A stretch of 64,000 nucleotides of DNA from Cordia subcordata. Lineage: Eukaryota > Streptophyta > Magnoliopsida > Boraginales > Cordiaceae. The position numbers were made by a program, and so were the translations under genes. The notes under the pieces were generated by a model. The model was not told the origin of the DNA. It saw nothing but the letters and a program-made list of their open reading frames with translations, and did not search any database. Shown in pieces: positions 1 through 12,375 of the stretch. Where the stretch lies: contig JAPTOF010000026.1 of NCBI GenBank assembly GCA_028554755.1, positions 1-64,000 on the forward strand. The letters run 5' to 3'. Each line of letters begins with the position of its first letter. Positions within the stretch are counted from its first letter, which is position 1.

Positions 1-1125
1 AGCATGGCCAGCAACCTTTTATCAACTAATTCTACCTTTTCAGATTTAAGATTTTAGATAAACATATAACAAACACAGTACTAAACCTATACGTCTCATC
101 CTGGAACAAAGTGCTACCAGCTTGAACCTGAAAAATGTTGAAACTTTGTAGTAAGTATCTTAATAGGATATTTTACTTCCCATATAGAAAAAATAATAAA
201 CTTTCTCACCTTATATTAGTTCACACTTTAGTAGATTTGTAAAAGATGAAATAAGAGATTGTGCTCACACGCATGAGACTTGGACCATTAGTTTAAATCG
301 ATGGATTTGCTCCCCCCCTCCCAACCCTGCGCGCGAGATATACGTGAGGCCCAATCCAAGCCATTTTTTTGGATTTTATTATTTTGTTTTCACCAAAAAT
401 AATTTATTTATTTTTAGTCTCACCTACTTATTTGTATTTTGCTCCTACTTACCAGACTTATTCTAGCTAGGTGAAATATTTTAAGGACAGTTCCTTGTCA
501 CGCTTCGAGCCATTACTTATAAAATTTAATTTTTGCATCTTTTTTCTCTATAATAAACTTGTAATTAGCATGCCTCTAGTATGTGGGACATTGGTGCAGT
601 TTTATCCAATTATTACCGATATATTGATTCTACACTTCACTATATATCTACATTAGTTACTGACGGGAAGCGATGACAACATCTTATATCTTGCTTCTAT
701 GGTTAAGCACGTACTCCATTTATTTATGCCATTCACATCAACTACATGTTTCTACTATTTTTTACGGATTAATACAGGGTGGATTAGTGGAAGGCAGTTT
801 ACAAAATTGGTCAGAATTAGCAGTTTCACAGCAAACTAATCATAATAAACACACCAATAGAAAGAGAATCGGGGGCAATAATAGTTGTCATAATGTGTAT
901 TTCACAATCATTTATGGAGGATAAAGCCTCTAGACCTTACTTGACATAGGAAGTAACTTATAAGCTGTGTATAGAGGAATTTAGAACTACATTAATGGGA
1001 CCTCTACATTTGCTCGTGAGATGTTGGAAAAGGCTTCAAGAATTGCATCGTCTGATCAGATATAAACCGAAACACTAGGCTACAGCTCAATGAGAGGATT
1101 TCGCCATCATGCCCAGTCTGCCAAT
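1..1125. other. Flanking sequence without recognised gene
   Basis: AT-rich sequence upstream of the first CACTA element. Two short open frames (471-656 and 673-924) resemble no family I know and have no gene-like context. I see no transposon ends here; the stretch may be old intergenic or repeat-derived DNA. Confidence 0.5.
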
Positions 1126-2203
1126 CACTACAAGAAATAATACCACTAATTACATATATTTTGATCTCTAGTTACATGTGAAAATGCAAAACCCAACCAC
1201 AATCCACAAAATCTCTCCCAAATTCAGAAGCTGCACCATCAAGAACAACAACATGGGCTAATAGAAACACCTTAAGAAAAGCCCAAAAAATAAACCAACT
1301 TTAACCACAAAAAAAAATTTGGATTTCCAATTTAACAATTAAAAGACTGGAAAAAAAAGAAGATAAAAAAAAAGAAGAAGAAAGAACTCTGAGTTTATTA
1401 AATACAAGGACTGTAAATGATCATAGCTAGTAGTATGGCATCAGATAGACTTTCTTAATAGAAAAAGAGAATTTTGATATCCTATCTTGATAGTAAGATG
1501 ATCGACATGAAAATGAAGTTTATAACTGAGCCCATAATACATCATCGCGGTTTGGTGAAAGAAGCATCTTTTTAGTCTATTCTCCACAGATAGGGCAATT
1601 CATAACCAACAAGAATTTTTTATTTAACTCCTAAGTTCTCCACTGCTTTTTCTGAGCTCAAATCAGGTCTAATTGACATATCACATGAGAATAGGCCATA
1701 AAGGAAAACAAATAAACTCGCAGAGAAGAATGCACAATAAACTTGCAAGAGGTAGATATTTCAATCAACTAACATAGAAACATAAAATTGTAGTTAGGTT
1801 CACTGATACACACACTTAATGTAGAATTTCACATATTCATCAAAAATAAAAATAAAATTAAGAATGAATAAAAAAAATAAAGCTCTAGAAAACCTGCACA
1901 TAGAGCTCGGGCACGTTGCGACTGGTTGAAGAAATATTTCATGCATGTGACTCATTATCTTGAAACTTGATAATCTGAAACAATAAAAATAGCAAATTTT
2001 ATCAGGTCCAAAAGCATATTATGACAATTGTCTAATCATATGGTAATAATCTCCAAAAGCATAAAGTATTTGGAGCAGTGCACTTCAGAAATGTCAACTA
2101 GACGAGGCAACTATCTTTGTCACTTATATTTAATACTAATTGACATAAGTGAGGTGTTATAATGTAGGTGACTGACTTAACCTTTCCAGAGGCAAAGTGG
2201 TAA

Positions 2204-2211
2204 GATATATA

Positions 2212-2248
<37 letters not shown>

Positions 2249-2298
2249 TATATATATATATACATATACATATATATGTATGTATATTTATGTATGTA
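2204..2298. repeat. (AT)n microsatellite, interrupted
   Basis: Long TA/AT dinucleotide run grading into TATG/TGTA variants, inside the first CACTA element. Confidence 0.9.
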
Positions 2299-4806
2299 GT
2301 AGTAGTTATAAGATTAAGATGGACAAAGGGAGAGTGTTTTCAACCAATTTGAAGGGCTAGAATTCTAAGAAAGACAATCATGCTCAATGGAGATTAGAGG
2401 CTAAGATGGTGTGTAGAACTATGCTACATGGACCTTTTCTCTAACCTCATTCACAGACATCAATACTGCTTTTAGTTCGGAGAAACTATTCCATTAGTGA
2501 TAAACTCATAGACAAGCAAAAGTTCTTGGCCCCTATAGAAATCATAAGGCAAGAAGAAACTAAAAATCAGTGAGAAAACTTTTATTAGGATGCAGAAATA
2601 AGAAGAAAGTTTTATTAGTGATAAATTGATGTACTGATAGGCAAGTTCACCAAATATCCTAAATTCAAACCCATTTTCATTTTTAATCTGCAGAAGAAAG
2701 CAACATAGTAACACTATTAGTAAGTAAACCAAACCTTCAAAATTAACATGGAAAACAATGAAATATGCCAAATTAAGACAATATTTAAGCATGACATTTT
2801 ACAGTAAGCAGATAATTTAATCACAACAATGAGAAAGTAAATAAGAAACTAAGAATTTAACACCTTAAACGACTTGTTGTCTATCCTAAAGCTAATGCCT
2901 AGAACATAATTTAGCCAAATTGGAAATCCTCTGAAAACATACACATTGAGAGTAAGTGTATAAAAAAAGAGAACACCTTTATGGTCAATTCTAGGAGTGC
3001 AAATTCCACAAAAATAGAAAATAGTGCATATTGTGTGTCTATGTGTATGTGGGATAGAGTAAAAGAGAGAATCATGGATGTATTTAGATTTAGAGAAAAA
3101 AGGAGAGAATAGCAATTACCTAAATTTCCACTTTGCACAAACATAAGGGCTAATTCTAAGATAACTATAAAGCCTTGCTTTCTGAATGGTCTTAATGAAC
3201 ATCACCAAATAATATCTCCCTTCAAAATTATGCTGAAACCACACAAAGCATACAATAAAGAGAAAAATTTTGAGATAACAACTACACCAAAATGAGCCAA
3301 ACTAAAAGCAAAGAAACAAACTTTGAAAGAGATAATAGCACCACCAAAGTGAGCAAAACTTGTAAAGAGAATAAAATGCAAATAAAAGACTATAAGGGAA
3401 AGAAAAACAAATGTACATTTACAAGAGAAGGCTCATGAACATTCTAGACGACATAGGTCTCAACCACATCTAATCCTCTTTTAGTCTTATTTATCAGATC
3501 TTCGTATACCCATACCAACACAGAGCATAAAATAGCCACTATGCAACACAACAATACCTACTTGGAAACAAACTTAACTCCAATGTTTCTGACTTCATAA
3601 TCTCTTCAAGACTTACATACAATACCAATACATGTGCTTAACTCTGCAATGGGTTCATTTTACAGAAAAAGTTAGGAAATCAACTTATTGAAATATTTGA
3701 TAATTATTTCCTTTTGTAGGGAAAAAAATAATACCAATGAACGACTCTCCAACTCCTAGAATATCAATACCAAATTATAGAGAAGAAAGGAGAGGAGGGA
3801 AGAAGGGAGAGGATTGAGAACTCAACCTTCTAACAAGATAACTAAATTATATGAAGTCAGTTTATTTTAAATCTACAAAAATAAAGAAGCTCGGCTTTCT
3901 CTTCATATATACTAGGAACCACAATCATTTACTTCAACTTTTAGGAAATGGTTCTAGAGTTTCTGTTCCTCTAATGCAGCTAATCAAAAATCTATTTACA
4001 GCCTATGCTTTTGTTTTCAGATTAACTACTAAATTATGTTGACTATCTCACAGAATGCTCTTTAAAATGACTTTATTTGCATTTCTCTTTCATTTCTTCT
4101 TCCTCTGCCAAGCCTTGAACCACTTATGTTGAGGTTCTAACCATATAGATGAACCATCAAGCTCAACAAAACCTAGTATCTACATTTAGGACTAAAAACT
4201 ACTACCCGAGAACATTAGAAAGCAACAAAGCATCATCTTCCAACTATGATCTTTGAACCTACAATAAAAATGCATAATTCTAAATGCAAAATTAACTTCA
4301 AATATATATCATAATAGGTTTAGAAGAAAATTAATTAAATCAATCTCAGCATTATGAAATCATAGAAGAAAATTAATTAACTCAATTTCAGCATTACAAA
4401 ATCACAGAATAAAAATTAATACTATACAAACTGATAATTAAAAGCACAACGGCAAGCCATTCCATTTCACAACACAGCTTAAAATACACGAATATTTCAT
4501 TCTTCGAATGAAAAAAGTTGAAACTTGAAGCGAGAAATGCATGGCACGAATATTCACACTTACGATAGATGCTGAATAAGAAGTATATAAAACTTAAAAA
4601 CTAGAAATAAATTTCAAAATAAAGGATGCAAAGCTATTTAGTCAACCTTTCATGTATTTTTTCATCGATCCTCGCAATTGAGAGATTGCAAAAAATAACT
4701 TTGAGCCAATCGATTTAAAAAAAAGTAAAGTTGTTGAATAAAATAAAATGCATCAATATGCAAATGTATTGACAATAAGCAGCTTTCTGAGCGATGGCAT
4801 TGGTGG

Positions 4807-4915
4807 ATTTCAATGAAGAAGGCGATGGTACCGGTCCATTTTGATGAAGAAAGTAGTGGTGCTAGACAATTTCAATGAAGGAAGCGGTGGTGCCAGTCAA
4901 TTTGTTGAAGAAAGA
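4807..4915. repeat. 31-bp tandem repeat, about 3.5 copies
   Basis: Units start at 4807, 4838 and 4869, with a partial unit from 4900. Each begins ATTT(C/T)(A/G)ATGAAG and has a GGTGGTGC-like centre. A 31-bp period is not a multiple of three, so this is unlikely to be a conserved protein repeat. It lies inside the first CACTA element near its right end. Confidence 0.8.
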
Positions 4916-5254
4916 GAAGCTTTCTGATCGAAGCTTCAAATTTGGGGCTTAGGATTTTTTGATTTGTTGTAGATGAACAGCTTTGAGAAAGGATGATCGA
5001 AGCTAAAATACTTTGTTTTTTGAGAAATTTAAGCCAAGTTTCTAATTCATTTATATAAAAGTAAGGAAAAAAAAAGGCCTTGCTTTATATTTAAAACTTG
5101 ATGGGCTCATTCTGAAGTCATTGGTGCAGTCTTGGTTGCGTAAATATGCTTAATCAAGAACCTGATAAATGCTATATAGACAGAGTTCGTAAGTATTGCG
5201 AATAATTATGCGTTTTTATATTAAAGATGCAAGAAAAATTATATGAGAAATTTA

Positions 5255-5520
5255 TTTTATGTAATTAAAAATATAATAATATTTTGTACACTTGAAATTA
5301 TAAGTAAAATATAATAATATTTTATACATTTAGAATTGTAATTACTTTACTACACTTGGAAGTGTAACTACTTTAACTACACTTCAAAGTGTAACTAAAA
5401 TAGCTACACTTAGAAGTGTAACTAAATAGTTAGTACATAAAAAACTGCACAAAAATATTTTGTTACATTTTTAAGTGCAATAAAATGGTTACACTTCTTC
5501 TAAGTGTAACAAAAAATATG
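5255..5520. repeat. Palindromic subterminal repeats of the first CACTA element
   Basis: Several copies of a short palindrome with a half-site of the form TTACACTT and its complement AAGTGTAA, separated by 2-5 bp, spaced every 25-40 bp up to the right TIR. Dense subterminal motifs of this kind are the known binding sites for the CACTA DNA-binding protein. A single decayed half-site (GTTACATGTG) lies near the left end, so the ends are asymmetric. The same motif recurs at 29.05-29.37 kb. Confidence 0.7.
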
Positions 5521-6466
5521 TAATTATTGGCATAGAATGTTGTAGTGAATGTACTTGCTATCAGTTTAAGTTGCATATATTATGAAAGGATACTGGAAAA
5601 TTGAAACAGAAAAGGAACAAAAAAGGAAAGGCAACTAAAATTAAATAAGAGAAGTATCGGCAGCATTCATAACACTACAAGAAAAATTACCCCAGGTGAC
5701 GGCATAAATTTGTCATCAATTGGTTGCCAAACCCCTGTTGGCAACGGATCGGCGACGAAAACGTAGCGTTACTATAAGTCGTAGTCATTTTGGTTTCATA
5801 GCCAGTCCGTCGCTAGGTGGCTATTGAATTTTTCGTCGCCAAGTAAAAATGTCATTGCCAATTACTTTTTTTTAATTAATTTGATCTCCGTTGCCTGCCG
5901 TAGCCTAGGTGCATCACGCTTCTATCGCCGATTTACACTATTATTAAAATTATTGTCCATCGCCAAAGTGCTGCCAACTTTCCGTTGCTATTTCGTAGCT
6001 ATCGGGTTCCGTAGCCATTCTGTCGCCATCTTTTCCATCGCCCATTCCTATAACATTACTTTCGTCCCCATTCCGTCGTCAATTTTTTTGTTTAAACCAT
6101 TGATCATTGATTTTATCTTGTACATTTAAAATTTGTCCTAAAAACAACAAGTTTAACCATAAAATTGCAAAATGCACATTACAATTAAGAAAATTAAATA
6201 GTTGCATAATATTACATAAACTAAAGTTTAATACGTAAAAAACATATTAAATCTCTAAGAGTCATTACTTAAGAACTACATAAACTAAAGTCTTGTTTGT
6301 CCGAAATATAGCAAATATCTACAATTTAAGAGTCATCACCCTAAGGCTCTGATGGATTATGCTGATGTGCAGGGATTAAGTCACGTAATGCAGCAATCTA
6401 CTCCATCATCTTCTGCATTTGTTCCATGTTCTACTACTGCATTTGTTGTTGCTCCAGCTTAAACTC

Positions 6467-6990
6467 TTACCTTAGTTCTTCAGTTGCCCGAGTGACAGCA
6501 TTTTCCACATCTTTTTGGGTCAACAAATGGTGTGATTGACTATATTGGTGTTTCGATCTAGCTTCCACAACCCCATGTGCACCATAACCAAACAAATGCC
6601 CTTTCTTTGGCCCACTAACAGCCTGAAAAAATAGTGCATCATGATCAATAGCTGGTGCATTAGGATCTTCTTGTGTCACAGATACTTTCTCCTGAAGAAG
6701 TGCATTGTACTTATCCCGTAAACAAAAATATAAACTTATTATTTATTATGATATTAAATCTTTATAGTATATATCATCCTAATGTAATATATGAGAAATT
6801 CCCTTACCATGACCTTTGCTGCCTTAGGGATAGAGTAAATGCCATTGGCCTTTTCACGATGAGTCTTATCAAGATCTCAGCCCATGTCACCTCCTCATCG
6901 AGCCAAATAGTTTGTAATTCACATTCCAATGCAAGTAAAATCATATGTGAAGTCTTTAAGGCACGACTCCCCCTCTCATGCTACATATTA
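6467..6990 (-). pseudogene. Plant transposase (Ptta/En/Spm) C-terminal fragment
   Basis: On the minus strand, an open segment from 6679 to 6467 encodes a peptide with DHDALFFQAVSGPKKGHLFGYG, characteristic of the Ptta/En/Spm plant transposase family (Pfam PF03004), where a D-x-L-F-x-E-V-x-G-x-x-K-x-G-R-x-Y-G-x-G block precedes the C-terminal coiled region. About 150-300 bp upstream on the same strand, another reading segment (around 6990-6830) contains VTWAEILIKTHREK, resembling the family's P-S-x-A-E-L-W-x-x-T-H-x-R block. The two are separated by AT-rich sequence that may be an intron. After the first segment come Gln-rich codons and in-frame stops. No full-length frame exists, so I treat it as a relic inside the CACTA element. 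The family call is by motif only. Confidence 0.65.
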
Positions 6991-7817
6991 GCATTTGATA
7001 AACATCTTAAAATAAGATTATAACAAATAGAGCATAAATTGTATTAGATACATTTCACATTTTAATAGAAAGCAAAGATTCTCATGATATACACACTAAG
7101 GGGAATAAATAGAAAAATTCCTAAAAGGTATAGATAAATTTTTTTAATATTGATATAATTTTAAATTTATTTATGAAATTAAAAAAATAATATTTAAATA
7201 TTTATAATATATATTATATATAAATTATTATTTTACTTATTAGTTAATTAGAGAATTGTTAATCATATGTGAAAAATGTTCAAATTAAAAAATTAAAAAT
7301 TTAAAAAGTAAGGAATTAAAAATTTAAATATTTAAAACATAAAACTTTAACTTGATAAATTAAAAATAAAATTTAAAAATCAAAATAATAAGAGGAAAAA
7401 ACTTACAACTAAACTCCATCGCCAATCCGTCGCAAGCTATTTACGCGTTGGCATAAGAAGATAAAATTAAATTTTGTATCTAAATCAACATCAATCTATT
7501 AGCTTTTGTTGTATACTTAATTTCAAGCCTTAATCTTGTAAAAAATAATATATTTTCACATTACAATTGCTCGAAATTTTAGTCGTAAAGATATATTGAT
7601 TGAATACGTGTAATATTTTATTCTATTCTAACTACTAATATAGGAACAAGGTTTTCTATCAATGAATAGGTTAATATTATTTGGTTTTCGCGTGATATAA
7701 TTTTTCTTCACACAACATAAGCATCTATGTCCTTGAAGTTTATTTCATTAAAAAAATATATAAGATTTATAGTCATTAGCAAGTTTAATGAATATTTCCA
7801 TCGCCAACCCATAGCCA

Positions 7818-8165
7818 ATAGGCGACAAAAATTTCCCCTTTTTGGTTTATTGTTGCTATGCCGTCGCTATTCCATTGCCAATTGACAATGAGTTTCTTCT
7901 GTCGCCATGCTTTTTATGACAGATTGGCTACGGAAATGTAAATTGGAGACGAATTGGCTATGGAAATTTCACCTTTTGGTTTATCGTTCTTATGCTGTCG
8001 CTATTTTGTCAACAATTGGTGACGAATTTTGTCCGTCACCATGTTTTCTGCGATGGATTGGCTACTGACATGTAGGTTCGTGACGAATTGGCAACAGAAC
8101 TTCCCTTTTTTGCTTTATCATTGCTATGCCGTTGCTATTCCATCGCCAAATGGCTACGAATTTTT
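7818..8165. repeat. Tandem repeat of about 135 bp in CACTA subterminal region
   Basis: Three successive units start near 7818, 7953 and 8087. Each has a GGCxAC.GAA block, a CTTTTTGGTTTATC-like tract, TATGC(C/T)GT(C/T)GCTATT and a GATTGGCTAC block. They are part of the right subterminal region of the second CACTA element and carry its repeated GTCGCCA motif. Confidence 0.75.
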
Positions 8166-8195
8166 TTCGTTGCTTGTGGTTGTTTTCTTGTAGTG

Positions 8196-9129
8196 TATAT
8201 AAACTTGACACTTATGTCTGCATACATCTCTATTTAGAAGCAACAAATTAAAGAGATGCAGATTTCCCTGGCTTACTCGCAGCTAGGTATTTTATGTTAT
8301 TGCACACACAAGCAACTACCATCATGGATATAGATAGTGTAAAACAAGGATCAAAGTGTACCAAATAGAATGGTGACTAAAAAGTGTATGTTTAGTATCA
8401 AGAGTCATTCAAAATCAAGGTCACACAAGAACTGGATGCAACACTGTGTAATGATATCAAAACAATAACAACTTTTAATGTTACTACCCCCTACCTCAAT
8501 TTGTTGCAGTCTTTCCTTCCTGAAAGGTCTCAAATACAAGTGCATTTAACCAAACTGGAAACTTTATCTCCAAATTTTATCTGCTATGTAAACTATTATT
8601 CTTCGAGGCCAACCATTCCAGTTTTAATGTACTTGATTGCTGTTAAGCAATAGATGACATTATTGCCTTAACTATTATAGATAATTTTAACTCCTGCCTA
8701 TTACGTTGTAGGAAGCACATATATACATTCTTGTCAGACAAATAATTGAATTGGAAAAATATCATTGGTTCAGACAAATTAAAAACTTGAGAGGGATCCA
8801 ATAATTATGCCGTTTCTAGAGCTACCCTATTTAATAAGTTTCCAATTGCCGCAAATCTTGAAACAGTGTAACATGTGTTAATTACTTCATCTCAACATAT
8901 CCCTGTTGTTGATAGCATATTAGCTTGTAGAACTATATAAAACTTTTGAAGGAGTCTTTTCTTCCTAATGATATAGTTATGGACCAAGCAAGCAGCACTA
9001 GTTTGCCATTTAGCTAATCTAAGACTTATTCCTCTCAAGTCCTGACTCTCCAAAATCTACTTATTTTTTCTCATAGAAGAGACAATTTAAACAACAAGTT
9101 TTTTGGTTTCGTCTTGCACAAGCAAGAGA
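8196..9129. other. Intergenic, no gene recognised
   Basis: Between the second CACTA element and copia element A. No open frame of note, no TIR pair and no coding relic that I can recognise. Confidence 0.5.
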
Positions 9130-9134
9130 GATCT

Positions 9135-9414
9135 TGTTAGTAGATAAACTTGATTTTAGGATTTGGATATGTTTAGGAGTCCTAATCATATTAGGATTAG
9201 TTTATTGGTTATTTCCTAGTCCAGTTAGGATTAATCTATTAGCTATTTTAATATGTAAAGGATTGGTTTAACCAAACCCTATTTAGTTTTGGATTTCTAG
9301 AGTAGCCTATATATAGTGGTGAGAGCTTTCAGTTGTAGTAGCCCAAGTTGGAATAGATAATAAAGTTTAATATATTCTATCTATATTCAAAATAGTCTTT
9401 TCCACTTTCTAACA
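9135..9414 (+). repeat. 5' LTR of copia element A
   Basis: Begins TGTTAGTAGA and ends TCTAACA. It contains a TATA-like CCTATATATAG at about 9306-9316 and an AATAAA at 9359-9364, as expected for promoter and polyadenylation functions. The 3' LTR has lost this AATAAA. Confidence 0.95.
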
Positions 9415-9417
9415 AAG

Positions 9418-9429
9418 TGATATCAGAGC
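9418..9429 (+). promoter_or_regulatory. Primer-binding site, initiator-Met tRNA
   Basis: TGATATCAGAGC, 3 bp after the 5' LTR. It differs by one base from the usual copia site TGGTATCAGAGC, which pairs with the 3' end of initiator-Met tRNA. Confidence 0.85.
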
Positions 9430-9438
9430 TAGGTAAAT

Positions 9439-10256
9439 ATGATGGGTAATAGGATGCTTCCGTTTCAATTTGCTCACCTGATGAAGGATAATTATGATAA
9501 TTGGGCAATTCATCTAAAAGCCCTTCTTGGCTCTCAAGATGCTTGGGAGATTGTAGAAAAAGGCTACATGGAACTGGATGAAGATGCAGCCTTGAGTCAA
9601 GCTCAAAAAGACGCGTTGACCAGATCTCGTAAGAAAGATCAACAAGCTCTTTCATCATCCATCTATGTTTGGATGAAGTGATGTTCGAGAAGATCTCATG
9701 TGCCACTATCGCAAAGGAAGCATAGGAGATTCACCAAAAATCCCAAAAGAGAGTTGACAAGGTGAAAAAAGTTTGTCTTCAATCTTTAAAAGTTGAGTTC
9801 AAATCTCTCCATATGAAAGATACTAAATCTATATCAGATTATATTTTGAGAGTATTGGTGGTTTCCAATCAATTAAAAAGACATGGAGAAGATTTGAAAG
9901 ATGTTTGTGTAGTAGAAAAAATCCTTCGTTCTTTGCATCCTAAATGTGAATATATTGTTGTAACCATTGAAGAGTCAAAGGGTTTAGATACCATGTCCAT
10001 TGATGAACTCATGGGTTCGTTACAAGGCCATGAAGAAAGACATAAAAAGAAGGATGAGGAAGTCCTAGAAAAGGTTCTTGAAAGCAATATTACTTTGAAG
10101 AAAGAAGAAAACTCCAATAATAATGAAGGCCAAAGAGGATGTGGACGTGGACGTGGTCAAGGACAAAGAGGGCGAGGACGTGGCAGAAGAGGAGGATTTA
10201 GTCAATCCAATCAAGAAGACTTGGCATGGAAGAGGCAAGAATTCAAGAAAATATGA
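9439..10256 (+). pseudogene. Copia gag (UBN2-type) with nonsense and frameshift
   Basis: The Gag polyprotein would form the intracellular particle that packages element RNA. The first 80 codons (9439-9681) contain [20 protein letters not shown] and [10 protein letters not shown], typical of the copia gag family (UBN2, PF14223). A frameshift follows. In the next frame an AKEA-x-EI block has a stop where Trp is expected, and the frame then reopens at about 9762 with the conserved [21 protein letters not shown] block. A C-terminal RGG-like basic tract ([18 protein letters not shown], near 10140-10195) fits RNA binding. I see no intact CCHC knuckle. The gene cannot make a full Gag. Confidence 0.85.
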
Positions 10257-12340
10257 TAAATCATCAAGTCAATGTTATAATTGTCAGATTGGGCTATGAA
10301 TGCAGAAAAAATTCAAAAGTTGTGGCTGAGAAAGCAAATTACATGGATAAACAAGGAGAAGGGGAAATAACCTTGTTAGTGGCCCATCAAGGCGATCTTA
10401 ATGGAGATAGGAATTCATGGTATCTTGATACAGTAGCTAGCAGTCACATGAGTGGGAAAAAGAATATGTTTGTAGAACTTGATGAAACTGTCAAAGGGCA
10501 ATGTAAAATTTGGAGGTGGCTTTATGATCTCTATGGAAGACAAAGGTAAGATTTTAACCTGTTTGAAAGATGGAAGACATTGTTTTATTTCTGAAGTATA
10601 TTATTGCCAAAATTAAAAGTAATATTTTGAGTCTTGGCCAACTTCTTGAGAAAAATTACACAATTTTATTGGAAGATAAACATTGTGTAATAAGGGATAA
10701 AAATAATGTTTTGATGACAAAAGTGCCAATGACTAGAAATAAATTGTTTGTATTAAATATTCAGAATGATACAACAAAATGTTTTAAAGCTTGTGTAAGA
10801 GAAATTTCTTGGCTTTGGCATTTGTGATTTGAGCACATAAGTTTTAAAAATTAGTCTTTGATGTCAAAAAACAATATGGTGAATGGATTGCCTCTCATCA
10901 ATCATTCGAAGCAAATTTGTGAAGGCTGTCTTCTTGGGGAACAAGCTAGGAAAAGTTTTCAATAGGAGGCTATATCAAGAGCAAGGAGACCACTTGAACT
11001 TGCCCATACCGATATTTGTGGACCTATAAATCCAAGTTCCTATGGTAAAAATAGTATTTTATTCTTTTCATTGATGATTATAGCCGTAGAACTTGGGTCT
11101 ACTTTTTAAAAGAAAATTTTGAAGCTTTTGAGAAGTTCAAGATATTTAAGACCCTTGTTGAAAAAGATAAGTGGTTACAAGATAAAAACCTTGAGATCTA
11201 ATAAAGGCGGAGAATTTACATCAAAAGAATTTGAAAGGCTATGTGAAGATCAGGGTATTTGATGTCCTTTGATAGTTCCTCGATCGCCTCAACAGAATGG
11301 AGTTCTTTGAGAGAAAAAATAGAGTAATTCTTGAGATGATACAGAGCATGTTGAAGACCAAAGGAATGCTGAAAGAATTTTGGATTGAAGCTCTTGATTG
11401 TGCTATGTATCTTTTGAATCGTTGTGCTACAAAAAGTCTTTCTAACAAGACACCATTAGAAGCCTGGCATCAAGCATTTACGAGTTTTTGGATGCATAGC
11501 CTATGCTCATGTCCTTGATTAAGTTCGATCCAAACTTGATAACAAAAGCCAAAAACTTGTTTTTATTGGCTATGATGGACGTTCCAAAGGTTACAAGCTC
11601 TACAATCCTATTAATGGAAGGATTATTATTCGCAGAGATGTTCAATTTGATGAAGATATAGAATGGGATTGGAGCACTAATGAGCAAAAAGAAGATAGAT
11701 TCTTACCTCTACAACAGCAAGAAGTAGAAGCAAATAGGGATTCTATCTCTTCAATTCCTACTCCAACTTCAAGTGCAGTTCCAACTTCAACTACAACTCT
11801 AACTCCAACTCCATCTCCAACTATAGGTCAAGGAAGCTCCTCTGCAACAAGTTCGAATCCTGAAGACAAAGCTCCTCGCTTTAAAAGTTTGAGTGAGATC
11901 TACGAAGTCACTTGAAATTTAAATGAAGATCTAAATCTCTTTTGTCTACATGCTAATTGTGAGCTAATAACATTTGAGGAAGCTGATAAGAGCGAAAGGT
12001 TGAGAGGAGTTGTGGATGAAAAGATCAGGACGATCAAGAAGAATAATACTTGGGAGCTTGCAACTTTACCCAAAGGACACAAAGTCATTGGAGTAAAGCT
12101 GGTTTACAAAATAAAGAAAAATACAAAAAATGAAGTAGAAAGATACAAGACAAGATGGATTGCAAAAGGCCATTGTCAAAGAGATGGCAGTGACTATGAT
12201 GATAGTTCAAAAGGACAATGGCGAAAGAGTTGGAGAGTGTGCTGCAAAGAAGTGATTGAAGGTAATGTATGTGAGAGATTGCCAACATTCTCACAGAGCC
12301 CCATAAGAGTGACGTGTTCATCCAGCTGAGAGCTTTACTT
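10226..12340 (+). pseudogene. Copia pol remnant: protease, integrase, truncated RT
   Basis: Relic of the polyprotein that matures, reverse-transcribes and integrates the element. Protease: WYLDTVASSHMSG near 10420-10460, with Val in place of the active-site Gly of D-T/S-G-A. The integrase pre-domain and core follow: HTDICGP (near 11006) retains the first catalytic Asp; LRSNKGGEF (near 11190) has Asn for the second; around 11290-11310 the Q-Q-N-G-V block runs into a stop because one extra base shifts the frame before the Glu-Arg-Lys-Asn block. Later a GYDGRSKGYKLYNP block is present. RT begins with KKNNTWELATLPKGHKVIG and KLVYKIKKN (12030-12120) and then ends in a deletion joining to the 3' untranslated region. 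The YxDD motif and RNase H are absent. Confidence 0.85.
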
Positions 12341-12366
12341 GGAGTAACGAGAATCAAATCCAGTTT

Positions 12367-12375
12367 AAGGGGGGA
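12367..12375 (+). promoter_or_regulatory. Polypurine tract of element A
   Basis: AAGGGGGGA directly abuts the 3' LTR; it is the usual second-strand primer site. Confidence 0.85.

Larger units (their letters stand above)
1126..5547. mobile_element. CACTA-type DNA transposon, non-autonomous
   Basis: The left end reads CACTACAAGAAATAATACC and the right end, reverse-complemented, reads CACTACAACATTCTATGCC; after these, both strands share ATTACATAT and a T-rich run. The 3-bp sequence AAT lies immediately outside both ends (1123-1125 and 5548-5550), the TSD length expected for CACTA (En/Spm, TIR CACTA) elements. The right end carries several palindromic subterminal repeats, as is usual for transposase binding in this superfamily. 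I find no transposase motif in the 4.4-kb interior, so mobility would depend on a related element. The interior contains an AT microsatellite and a 31-bp tandem repeat. The TIR match is imperfect beyond 8 bp, so the element is old. Confidence 0.8.
5674..8195 (-). mobile_element. CACTA-type DNA transposon with transposase remnant
   Basis: The left end is CACTACAAGAAAAATTACCC and the right end is TTTTCTTGTAGTG, giving a 13-bp perfect CACTACAAGAAAA TIR. Flanking trinucleotides are TAA (5671-5673) and TAT (8196-8198), an imperfect TSD. Both subterminal regions are crowded with variants of GTCGCCA/TGGCGAC, another CACTA-style subterminal motif, and the right side has a tandem repeat of about 135 bp. 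A minus-strand fragment of an En/Spm-class protein lies inside. The 2.5-kb size and missing coding sequence mark it as a deletion derivative. Strand follows the retained coding fragment. Confidence 0.85.

Noticed and set aside
2849..3144. Two overlapping minus-strand frames with hydrophobic stretches
   Set aside because: AT-rich chance frames inside the first CACTA element; no transposase motif and no homology recognised.
5824..6129. 101-codon plus-strand frame
   Set aside because: Made of repeated subterminal motifs of the second CACTA element; no protein family resemblance.
9377..9706. 109-codon minus-strand frame
   Set aside because: Antisense shadow of the copia gag of element A; no homology of its own.
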